Below are positions 8,026 through 15,372 of a stretch of 64,000 bases of DNA, in pieces (within the stretch, counting starts at the first letter, position 1; the number at the start of each line of letters is the position of its first letter). Source of the DNA: Micromonospora chokoriensis (GTDB taxonomy: Bacteria; Actinomycetota; Actinomycetes; Mycobacteriales; Micromonosporaceae); assembly GCF_900091505.1 (NCBI RefSeq), contig NZ_LT607409.1:186001-250000 (forward strand). The letters run 5' to 3'. The position numbers were made by a program, and so were the translations under genes. The notes under the pieces were generated by a model, which searched no databases, had not been told where the DNA came from, and saw nothing but the letters and a program-made list of their open reading frames with translations.

Positions 8026-9171
8026 TCATTTCGCGACGGTCCGCCGCACGCCCTGGTGGTCCGCGCAGGCCTTGGGCTGACCGCCGGCCAGGCTGACCGA
8101 ACCGTCGCGGCACTGCACCAGGTATCCCCGACCCGCCCAGAACTGGGGTACGCAGTCGAACCAGTCGCACACCTCGGCTGCCGGCTTGCGGATCCGCGTG
8201 CCGCCGCAGAAGTCGTACCCCAGCGGGTTCTCCGGCGCCCCGCAGCGCGGCCCCCGGGGGGTGGTGCTGGGCGACGGGCGCGTCGACGTCGTCGGCTTCG
8301 GCGACGGGGGTTTGAGCGCGAGCCCCGGAGTCGCCGGGCGCTTCGGTGACGGCGTTCCGCTGGCCGTGGGCGCGGGGGTGGCGGCGACGGCCACCTCCGC
8401 CGGGTCGGACGGGTCCGACTCGATCAGCGCGGCCGGCACCAGCAGCGCGATGGCCGCCGCCACCGCGAGGGTCCGCCGACCGCCGGGCACGAACGACGAC
8501 AGCCGGGCCTGCCCGGGAGTGGCCGCCGCCGGGCGGAACGGCTTGAGCTGGGCGTGCTCGGCGATCAGCTCGTCGAGCTGGGCGAGCACCGCCGCGCGTT
8601 GTTCGATCGCGTCGGCGAAGGCCAGGGTCAGCTTGAACCGGAAGTCCGCCGCGGCGTCGACGGGCAACAGCAACCCGGAGGTGTGCCGCCGGTCGAGCAC
8701 CTGGATCAGGGTGACCGGCGCCGCCGGGTCGTGGGCCAGGCCGGTCATCCGGCCGTACGCCCAGTCGCGCCGGCCGCGTCCGCCGAGCAGCACCAGTCGA
8801 CGGCTGGTGATCACGGCCGTGCCGGCGTCGGTGACGCGTACGCCGTCGGGGCGGCGCGGGCGCAGCGGCCCGGCCGGTCGGGCGATCGTGAGATCCGGCG
8901 CGGGAAGGACCGTGGTGTGGCGTACCTCGATCAGTTGCGCGGCGGGCAGCACCCAGAGCACCACCTCGTCGACAGCCAACTCCAGGGGCAGGCCGGCACC
9001 GGCCGCCGCCGAGCCCTGGAAGTCGGCGGCCAGGGCGCGTAGTCGCCGTAACTCGTCGGCGCGGCGGCGCCATGCCGCCTCGGCACCGCGGTACGTGCTG
9101 ACCCGCCGCACGTTCTGCCGGTGCGCCCACCGGTAGCGCCATGTGGAACCCGTCGAATCAGTTTTTGCCAC
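8026..9171 (-). CDS. Membrane-anchored protein with Pro-rich extracellular region and Cys-containing C-terminus (paralogue of 6141-7358)
   Basis: 381 residues from a GTG start (MAKTDSTGSTWRYRWAHRQN), supported by GAAGGAG five bases upstream. The N-terminal domain aligns with the 6141-7358 protein: AEAAWRRRADELRRL, ELAVDEVVLWVLPAAQLIEV, AVITSRRLVLLGGRGRRDWA, FRFKLTLAFADAIEQRAAVL. A single transmembrane helix (about 245-260, LAVAAAIALLVPAALI) precedes a Pro/Ser/Thr linker. Unlike its paralogue, it ends in a compact domain with several cysteines (CGAPENPLGYDFCGG, AAEVCDWFDCVPQFW, VQCRDGSVS, KACADHQG) that probably forms disulfides outside the cell. Function unknown. The pair looks like a duplication that diverged in the exported part. 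Confidence 0.78.
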   Translation of the reverse strand: MAKTDSTGSTWRYRWAHRQNVRRVSTYRGAEAAWRRRADELRRLRALAADFQGSAAAGAGLPLELAVDEVVLWVLPAAQLIEVRHTTVLPAPDLTIARPAGPLRPRRPDGVRVTDAGTAVITSRRLVLLGGRGRRDWAYGRMTGLAHDPAAPVTLIQVLDRRHTSGLLLPVDAAADFRFKLTLAFADAIEQRAAVLAQLDELIAEHAQLKPFRPAAATPGQARLSSFVPGGRRTLAVAAAIALLVPAALIESDPSDPAEVAVAATPAPTASGTPSPKRPATPGLALKPPSPKPTTSTRPSPSTTPRGPRCGAPENPLGYDFCGGTRIRKPAAEVCDWFDCVPQFWAGRGYLVQCRDGSVSLAGGQPKACADHQGVRRTVAK

Positions 9172-9341
9172 GCCGACTCCTTCGCCGCGCAGACCACCAA
9201 TCTGGGTTGTCACGGGGTCTAACGGGAGCGGAGCGGCACTCGGACACGTTGAAACAGGCAAAATATCCGATCGGCGGAGCATCCGGCACGATAGGGCGAT
9301 ACTGGTTGCCGGCGTTCACGTTCTCCGAGGGGGTGACGGTC

Positions 9342-10895
9342 GTGCCGCCAGTCACCGTGCCGAAGGTCGTGATCGGCGTGGACATCGGCACCACCAGCAC
9401 CAAGGCCGTGGCGTACGACACCCACGGGAAGCAGCTGGGCAGCCACTCGCTCGGCTACCCGCTGGACAACCCGCTACCCGGCTACGCCGAGCAGGACCCG
9501 CGACTCATCCTCGACGCGGTGCTCAGGTCGATCAGCATCGTCGTGGCCGAGCTGGTCCAGCCGGTGGCCGGGCTGTCGTTCAGCTCGGCCATGCACAGCC
9601 TGATCGGGCTGGATTCGGACGGCAACCCGATCACCCCGTCGGTGACCTGGGCCGACTCACGCTCGACGCGGCAGGCCGAGCGGTTGCGGGCGGTGCCGTC
9701 CGGGTTGGCCCTGCACCGGCGCACCGGCACGCCCATGCACCCGATGTCACCGCTGCCCAAGCTGCTCTGGTTCGCCGAGCAGGAGCCGAAGCTCTTCGAG
9801 AAGGTCACGCACTGGGTGGGCATCAAGGACTGGGTGCTGCTGCGACTCTGCGGCACGCTGGTCACCGACCACTCGATCGCGTCGGCCACCGGCCTGCTGG
9901 ACATCCACAGGTTGGAGTGGGACAGCGAGGCGCTGAGCATCGCCGGCATCACCGCTGACAAACTCCCCCGACTGGTCGCCACCACCGCCGTGCTGCCCGA
10001 CCTCACGCCACAGGCCGCTTCCGAGACCGGCCTGCCGCAGCGCACGCCGGTGGTGGTCGGCGCCGGCGACGGGCCGCTGGCCAACCTGGGTCTGGGCGCG
10101 GTGCACCCCGGCATGGTGGCCTGCTCGATCGGCACCAGCGGCGCGATGCGGGTGATGGTCGAGCGACCCGGCGTGGACCCGCTCGGTGGGGTGTTCTGCT
10201 ACGCGCTGACCGAGCAACGCTGGGCGGTCGGAGGTGCCATCAACAACGGCGGCATCGTGCTCAAGTGGGCCGGCGCGGCGCTCGCCCCGGATCTGGGCGA
10301 GCACTCCGAGGAGGACCTGGTGGCCCTCGCCGCCCGCGCGCCGGCCGGTTCGGGCGGGCTCATCATGCTGCCGTACCTGCACAGCGAACGGGCACCACAC
10401 TGGAGCGCCCTGCCGCGCGGCGCGTACGTGGGGCTGACCCACGGGCACCGCCGTGAACATCTGGTCCGCGCCGCCCTGGAGGGGGTCTGCCAGCAGCTCG
10501 CGTTGGTGCTCAGCTCGGTGCGGGCCGCCGGCAACGAGGTCCGGGAGATCCGGGCCGGTGGTGGGTTCGCCCGCAGCGGCCTGTGGCGGCAGATGCTCGC
10601 CGATGTGCTCGGCATGCCGGTGAGCTTCCCGGCGGCACACGAGGGGTCGAGCTTCGGGGCGGCGCTGCTCGGGATGGAGGCGCTCGGGCTGATCTCCAGC
10701 ATCGACGTCGCCGTCGACCTGGTGCGGATCGAGGAGACCATCCGCCCCGACCCGGCCGCCTCCGCCACCTACGCGTCGCTGCTGCCGCTCTTCGCCGAGC
10801 TGTACGACGCCCTGGTGCCCGCCTTCACCTCGATCCGCCGGATGGCGCCCGGCCTGCCCGCCGAACCCGAACCGTCGGACGGGAAGCCGAGGTGA
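9342..10895 (+). CDS. gntK: FGGY-family carbohydrate kinase, probable gluconokinase
   Basis: 517 residues from a GTG at 9342, preceded by GAGGGGGT at seven bases' spacing. Upstream in-frame codons overlap the divergent gene's promoter region. The N-terminal phosphate-1 motif VIGVDIGTTSTKAVAYD and the ASKHA-fold phosphate-2 and adenosine motifs (CSIGTSGAMRV; REIRAGGGFARSGLWRQMLADV) are present. The segments LSFSSAMHSLIGLD, TPSVTWADSRS, RTGTPMHPMSPLPKLLWF and DHSIASATGLLDI match the Gram-positive gluconokinase (GntK) pattern more closely than xylulokinase or glycerol kinase. It should phosphorylate gluconate, or a related sugar acid, to the 6-phosphate for the pentose phosphate pathway. No gntR or gntP neighbour is present, so specificity is inferred. 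Confidence 0.82.
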   Translation: MPPVTVPKVVIGVDIGTTSTKAVAYDTHGKQLGSHSLGYPLDNPLPGYAEQDPRLILDAVLRSISIVVAELVQPVAGLSFSSAMHSLIGLDSDGNPITPSVTWADSRSTRQAERLRAVPSGLALHRRTGTPMHPMSPLPKLLWFAEQEPKLFEKVTHWVGIKDWVLLRLCGTLVTDHSIASATGLLDIHRLEWDSEALSIAGITADKLPRLVATTAVLPDLTPQAASETGLPQRTPVVVGAGDGPLANLGLGAVHPGMVACSIGTSGAMRVMVERPGVDPLGGVFCYALTEQRWAVGGAINNGGIVLKWAGAALAPDLGEHSEEDLVALAARAPAGSGGLIMLPYLHSERAPHWSALPRGAYVGLTHGHRREHLVRAALEGVCQQLALVLSSVRAAGNEVREIRAGGGFARSGLWRQMLADVLGMPVSFPAAHEGSSFGAALLGMEALGLISSIDVAVDLVRIEETIRPDPAASATYASLLPLFAELYDALVPAFTSIRRMAPGLPAEPEPSDGKPR

Positions 10896-11204
10896 GGTCG
10901 GGGAGGTGTCACCACTGACACTGATTCCGCTGTGGCATCGTGATTCCGCTGTGGCATCACGCTCGCGGGGACATCGCCGCCCGGACGGATGACACCCCGT
11001 CCCAGCGACCCCACCCGCCCCCGCGGGTTCATATCGTGCGAACGTGAGAAAAAGCGACACGGGCAGCGAGGGCACCCTTGAGGTGATCCCCCGGCACCGC
11101 CCGCCGGTGGAGTTGAGGCGACGAGACGGTCCGCCGGATCGCCCGCACCGTCTACGACTTCCTGGTCACCCCCGTCAAGGGGGCGGTCGAGGAATGAGCC
11201 GGCG
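10896..11204. other. Intergenic region with a short tandem repeat and a possible frameshifted small ORF
   Basis: Convergent genes end on either side. It holds two copies of the 17-mer described separately. It also holds a GTG-started frame from 11044 (MRKSDTGSEGTLEVIPRHRP) that changes frame around 11130 to read ETVRRIARTVYDFLVTPVKG before a TGA at about 11195. Both halves look protein-like, but no single frame joins them, so no gene is called. Confidence 0.4.
10923..10958. repeat. Tandem direct copies of a 17-bp element
   Basis: GATTCCGCTGTGGCATC occurs at 10923-10939 and again at 10942-10958 (period 19). The same 17-mer, and a one-mismatch partner, form a hairpin at 26589-26624. Both sites lie just downstream of + strand genes in convergent intergenic gaps. 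Confidence 0.8.
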
Positions 11205-11984
11205 TCACGCGCCGGGAATGTTCGCCGGCGGGTCCTCACCCACCAGGTCGGCGGCCGGCGGGTCCGCCGACACCGCCAGCCCGAAGTCCGAGTACGTCAG
11301 GTCGAGCTGGGCGGTCTGCGACTCCTTGCTCGCCAACTCGATGCGGTAGCGGACCAGGCGCCCCTGCTCGTCGACGGCAGCGGTGAACGGCACCGCCGCC
11401 GCCCGGTCACCGAGCACCTTGCCGATCCCTTCGCCCAGCACCGCGCTGCTCTGGCGCAGGTCCAGAGTCCCGGCGTACTCCCGAGCGGCGGTCTGCCGCA
11501 CGCCGCTCGCCGTGCTGAGCGTGCCGGCCAGCCTGGTGTTGTCCAGGCCCTGCTTGGCAGGGGGTGAACCCGGAGCGCTGATGTGCCACCAGGTCTTGCC
11601 GTCCCACACCGGCACACGCCGGTCCGGGGCGGTGACCCGCACGTAGACGTCCGGCCCGGTGGTGAGCCGTTCGATCTTCACCTCACCGGTGGGCACCTTC
11701 AGGGAGGTGGTCTCCAGACCACGCTTCGCCCCCGGGTCCCAGAGCACCACGGTGCCGTCCGCGCCCGCCGTTCCGCCGCTGCTCAACGTCAGCTTGTAGG
11801 TCTGCTGGTCGACCTTCCCGGCGGCAGCCTTGAGCACACCGACCGGGTCGGTCGGACCCGCCGACGCCACCGGACGCCCCGCGTCGGGCTCGTCCCCGGT
11901 GGCCCCACATGCCGAAACCCCGGCGGCCACGGCCACCGCGAGGACGGCACCAGCGGCGATCAGCTTCGGCTTCTGCACTGTCAT
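11205..11984 (-). CDS. LppX/LprAFG-like lipoprotein
   Basis: 259 residues. The signal peptide carries a lipobox VSAC at about residues 23-26, so the mature protein should be lipid-anchored to the outer face of the membrane. The mature part includes PVGVLKAAAGKVDQQTYKLT, VYVRVTAPD, WWHISAPG and the C-terminal VDEQGRLVRYRIE followed by LTYSDFGLAVSADPP. These match the LppX_LprAFG/DUF2092-like group of mycobacterial and actinobacterial lipoproteins, whose solved members hold lipids in a hydrophobic pocket. The start is supported by GGGGGAG directly upstream. No cognate MFS transporter (as in lprG-Rv1410c) is adjacent. Confidence 0.82.
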   Translation of the reverse strand: MTVQKPKLIAAGAVLAVAVAAGVSACGATGDEPDAGRPVASAGPTDPVGVLKAAAGKVDQQTYKLTLSSGGTAGADGTVVLWDPGAKRGLETTSLKVPTGEVKIERLTTGPDVYVRVTAPDRRVPVWDGKTWWHISAPGSPPAKQGLDNTRLAGTLSTASGVRQTAAREYAGTLDLRQSSAVLGEGIGKVLGDRAAAVPFTAAVDEQGRLVRYRIELASKESQTAQLDLTYSDFGLAVSADPPAADLVGEDPPANIPGA

Positions 11985-12052
11985 CTCCCCCGGGGCGGCG
12001 CGGTCCGGCCAGACTAGCCGGACCGCCCTCCGCTGTGCTCCGGGTCGGCCGA

Positions 12053-12811
12053 TCAGGCGCGGCTGATCGCGTTGGCGTGGATCGCCTCGTTCAGGTACGC
12101 GGCCAACCCCGGGGCGATGTTCTCGTAGTGCGCGGTGAACCGCTCGTCGGCCAGGTACATGTCGGCCAGCCCGGTGTGGATCTCATACGAGCACTCGTAG
12201 AACCAGCGGCTGATGAGCTGCCGGTGCTCCTCGGCCAGGTCCATCGCCTCCGGGCTGTCCGCCGGTGCGCCCGAGGCCAGCAGCGCGACGATCCGTCGGC
12301 CCCAGTCCTCGTTCTCCGCCTTGTTCCGCAGCCAGTCTTCCTTGGTGTAGCGGGCGACCCGCCGGTTCGACTCCCGGTACGCGTCGGTGTCGCCCCAGCG
12401 CTGCTCCGCCTCGGCCTCGTACTTCTCCGGCGTGAAGTCACCGAAGACCTCGAACCGCTCCTCGGGAGTGAGTTGGATATTCAACTTGCTCGCCTCCATC
12501 GCGAACTCGATCGCCGTGACCATCTCCTGCAACCGCTTGATCCGTACCGTCAGCAGCTCGTGCTGCCGGCGCAGGTGCGCGGCCGGGTCGGCCGCCGGGT
12601 CGTCGATGATCGCGGTGATCTCCTCAAGCGGGAAACCCAGCTCCCGGTAGTACAGGACGAGGTGCAGCCGTTGCAGGTCCGCGTCGTCGTAGCGGCGGTA
12701 ACCGGCCGAGGTCCGCCCGCTCGGCGAGAGCAGCCCGACCTCGTCGTAGTGGTGCAACGTCCGGACCGTCACGCCGGCCAGCTTCGCCACCTGACCCACC
12801 GTGTACGCCAT
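12053..12811 (-). CDS. MerR-family regulator with TipAS-type antibiotic-recognition domain
   Basis: 252 residues. The N-terminal winged helix (about 1-75) has YTVGQVAKLAGVTVRTLHHY, GLLSPSGRTSAGYRRYDDAD and the ELGFPLEEI segment. A coiled coil (about 80-110) follows, then a TipAS-like C-terminal domain with FEVFGDFTPEKYEAEAEQRW, RVARYTKEDW and FTAHYENIAPGLAAYLNEAI. TipAL of Streptomyces binds thiopeptides in this domain and activates its own promoter. No operator was identified, and the divergent neighbour is only the intergenic side of the lipoprotein gene. The target and inducer are unknown. Confidence 0.92.
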   Translation of the reverse strand: MAYTVGQVAKLAGVTVRTLHHYDEVGLLSPSGRTSAGYRRYDDADLQRLHLVLYYRELGFPLEEITAIIDDPAADPAAHLRRQHELLTVRIKRLQEMVTAIEFAMEASKLNIQLTPEERFEVFGDFTPEKYEAEAEQRWGDTDAYRESNRRVARYTKEDWLRNKAENEDWGRRIVALLASGAPADSPEAMDLAEEHRQLISRWFYECSYEIHTGLADMYLADERFTAHYENIAPGLAAYLNEAIHANAISRA

Positions 12812-12861
12812 GGTTCCCCTCCCTTCCGGGAACCAGGCTGCCGCCTGCCGCTACGTCAGGG

Positions 12862-15183
12862 TCAAGCTCGATTCTGACCCACCATCGCGGGGCCGTCCGG
12901 CCGCCCGTACAGATAGCCCTGACCGCGCGGGCAGCCGATCGCGGCGACCGCCTCGTGCTGGCGTTCGGTCTCCACCCCCTCGGCGACCACCGCCAGGTCG
13001 AACGCGCCGGCCAGTCGGGTGACCATCTCCACCGTGGCGTACGCCCTGTCGTCCGACCCCAGCCGGGACACGAACGAACGGTCGATCTTCAGCTCGGTGG
13101 CCGGGATGCGGTGCAGGTAGCTCAGCGACGAGTAGCCGGTGCCGAAGTCGTCGATCGCGATCTTGATGCCCAGCTCGCGGAGCTGGTGCAGCCGTTCCAA
13201 CACCGTCTCGGTGCCCTCGATCAACGCCGACTCGGTCAACTCCAGGGTCAACGCCCGCGGAGCCAGCCCGGCGGCGCTGACCGCCGAGGTGACAGTGGCG
13301 ATCAGATCCGGGCGACGCAGGTGCGCCGCCGCGATGTTCACCGCGACGGTCGCCTCCGGCGCACGGCCCCGCCAGGTGGCGGCGGCCCGGCACGCCTCGT
13401 GGATCACCCACCTGTCGATCGGCAGGATCAACCCGGTCTCCTCGGCCAACGGCAGGAACTTCGACGGCGGCAGCATCCCCAGGCGGGGATGCCGCCACCG
13501 CACCAACGCCTCGGCGCTGCGGACCGCGCCCGTGCCCAGGTCGACGATCGGTTGGAACTCCAGGTGCAGCTGGTCCTCGTCCACCACCCGGCGCAGGTCG
13601 GCGATCAGCTCGGCGCGGGACACGGCCGACTCGCGCAGCGCCGGGGTGCACGTCCGGTACGCGGACTTCCCGGCCGCCTTCGCCGCGTACATGGCGATGT
13701 CGGCGTCGCGCAGCAGGTCGGTGTGGGAGGCGTGCTGCGGACCGAACTCCGCGATGCCGATGCTCGCGGACGGGTGCACCCCGACGTCCTCCTCGTCGTC
13801 GGAGGGCCGCAGCGCGTCCAGCAGCCGTTCGGCGAGGCGCTCCGGTGGGACCGGACGGTCGCCGTCGACCAGCACGGCGAACTCGTCTCCGCCCAGCCGG
13901 GCGATCGTCCCGTCGCCGTCGACGGCATCCCGCATCCGGGCCGCCAACCCGGTCAACAGGGTGTCCCCGGTGGCGTGCCCGAACCGGTCGTTGACCTGCT
14001 TGAACCCGTCCAGGTCGAGCAGCAGCACGGCCACCGGCCGGTCGTCGCGCAGGGCCAGGCGCAGCCGCCTGTTGAACAGCAGCCGGTTGGGCAGCCCGGT
14101 GAGCTGGTCGCCGTACGCGAGGCGGCGCAGCCGGGCCACCAGCCGCAGGTTCTCGTTGGCGGCCAACCCCTGCCGTACGGCCAGCGCCGCCAGCAGCACC
14201 ATCATCGTCACGAAGACCAGGTGGGGGGTCTGCCCGGTGGGCCGACGGGCCAACACCACCGCGATGATCGCCCCGCCCACCGGCAGGTACGGCAACGCCG
14301 CGCGCCACCAGGGCGGCAGGGGTGCCTCGGCGGTGTCGTCGGTGCCGTCGCAGTCCGGCGGCGGTGGCTTCCGGGTGGCCAGGCCGATCAGCAGGTAGCT
14401 CAGCGGCCAGCACAGGTCGATCGGGTGACCGGCGGCGTAGTCGGCGCGGGCGACCAGCGACACGTAGACGACGTCGGCGACGACCCGCAGGGCGAGGCTC
14501 CCCGCGAGCAGGCTCATCGGCTGCCACATCGGCCGGGCCGGGCCGGACACCGCGACCAGGATGGTGAGCTGCATCAGGTCGAACATCGGGTAGAGCAGCC
14601 CCATCGTGCGCGCCGTGTCGGCCAACTCGGCGGCGGCCACCCCCTGGTAGACCAGCACCCAGGCGATCGGCACCAGGGCCAGGGCGACGATGATCCCGTC
14701 CAAGAGGGTGCGGGCCCGCCCCACTGCCGAGCGGGGCGCCGACGGTGAGCTGAGCAGCGCGGCCGTACCGGTGAGGATGCCGGCGGTGAAGACCACCCCG
14801 ACGATCGGCGTGTGCGGCAGGTCGCCGCCGACGAGCCGCTGCACCGTCCAGATCGCCCGGCCCACGGCGGCTAACGCCATGGTGACGGCGAGCAGAGCCC
14901 AGAACCTGCGCAGCGGCGCCGGATGCCGACGGGCCACCCCGATGCACGCGAGCGTCGCCCAACCGGCGACCACCATCGCGCCCAGGTCGCTGACGAGCGC
15001 GGCACCCGGCAGGGCGGCGACCAGCCAGGCCGCCTCCACGACCAGAACCGCGCCGGCGACGAGCAGGCCGACACGGCCCGCCCTGGACGTCGCCGGAGCC
15101 CGCCGGTCGGCGGGGTCGGGACGCGTGGGCGGTGCCGACGCGGTCGACACCACGACGGCCTGGCTCACGTCCTGCGGTGACAC
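12862..15183 (-). CDS. Membrane-bound bifunctional GGDEF-EAL protein (diguanylate cyclase/phosphodiesterase)
   Basis: About 773 residues. The start is uncertain: a GTG at 15183 is reported, but an in-frame TTG at 15252 and a GTG at 15168 (with CAGGA upstream) are also possible. Eight to ten transmembrane helices fill roughly the first 330 residues. A GGDEF domain follows, with RRLAYGDQLTGLPNRLLFNR and an intact RLGGDEF active site. A C-terminal EAL domain has SAEALVRWRHPRLG, the VIHEACRA segment and AIDDFGTGYSSLSYL. Both catalytic signatures are intact, so the protein may make or break cyclic-di-GMP, with one activity usually dominant. In actinomycetes this messenger controls development through BldD. 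It is monocistronic, with a strong hairpin just beyond its 5' side that terminates the upstream protease-like gene. Confidence 0.9.
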   Translation of the reverse strand: MSPQDVSQAVVVSTASAPPTRPDPADRRAPATSRAGRVGLLVAGAVLVVEAAWLVAALPGAALVSDLGAMVVAGWATLACIGVARRHPAPLRRFWALLAVTMALAAVGRAIWTVQRLVGGDLPHTPIVGVVFTAGILTGTAALLSSPSAPRSAVGRARTLLDGIIVALALVPIAWVLVYQGVAAAELADTARTMGLLYPMFDLMQLTILVAVSGPARPMWQPMSLLAGSLALRVVADVVYVSLVARADYAAGHPIDLCWPLSYLLIGLATRKPPPPDCDGTDDTAEAPLPPWWRAALPYLPVGGAIIAVVLARRPTGQTPHLVFVTMMVLLAALAVRQGLAANENLRLVARLRRLAYGDQLTGLPNRLLFNRRLRLALRDDRPVAVLLLDLDGFKQVNDRFGHATGDTLLTGLAARMRDAVDGDGTIARLGGDEFAVLVDGDRPVPPERLAERLLDALRPSDDEEDVGVHPSASIGIAEFGPQHASHTDLLRDADIAMYAAKAAGKSAYRTCTPALRESAVSRAELIADLRRVVDEDQLHLEFQPIVDLGTGAVRSAEALVRWRHPRLGMLPPSKFLPLAEETGLILPIDRWVIHEACRAAATWRGRAPEATVAVNIAAAHLRRPDLIATVTSAVSAAGLAPRALTLELTESALIEGTETVLERLHQLRELGIKIAIDDFGTGYSSLSYLHRIPATELKIDRSFVSRLGSDDRAYATVEMVTRLAGAFDLAVVAEGVETERQHEAVAAIGCPRGQGYLYGRPDGPAMVGQNRA

Positions 15184-15310
15184 GGCGAACGCTTCGGCTC
15201 TCTCTCGTGGTGCACCCTCGACGCTGAGGACCGGTCCCGGCAAACCTCGCAAAGCCTAGCCAGCACCCGGATGACCCGCCAGAGCCGAACGGCAGGCCTG
15301 TCGATGACGA

Positions 15311-15348
15311 ACGGTGCGGACCACCCGTCACCGGGTGGTCCGCACCGT
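15311..15348 (-). terminator. Strong hairpin terminator of the trypsin-fold/tachylectin gene
   Basis: The arms ACGGTGCGGACCACCCG (15311-15327) and CGGGTGGTCCGCACCGT (15332-15348) pair perfectly over 17 bp with a four-base loop. The hairpin lies 25 bp beyond the stop of the - strand gene at 15373. No T-run follows, which is common in high-GC actinomycetes. Confidence 0.8.
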
Positions 15349-15372
15349 CACCACGGTTCGACTGTCAGCGCC

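Noticed and set aside
12851..15331. 826-codon frame overlapping the GGDEF-EAL gene
   Set aside because: Same strand but a shifted frame; the real product is shown by intact GGDEF and EAL motifs in the other frame.
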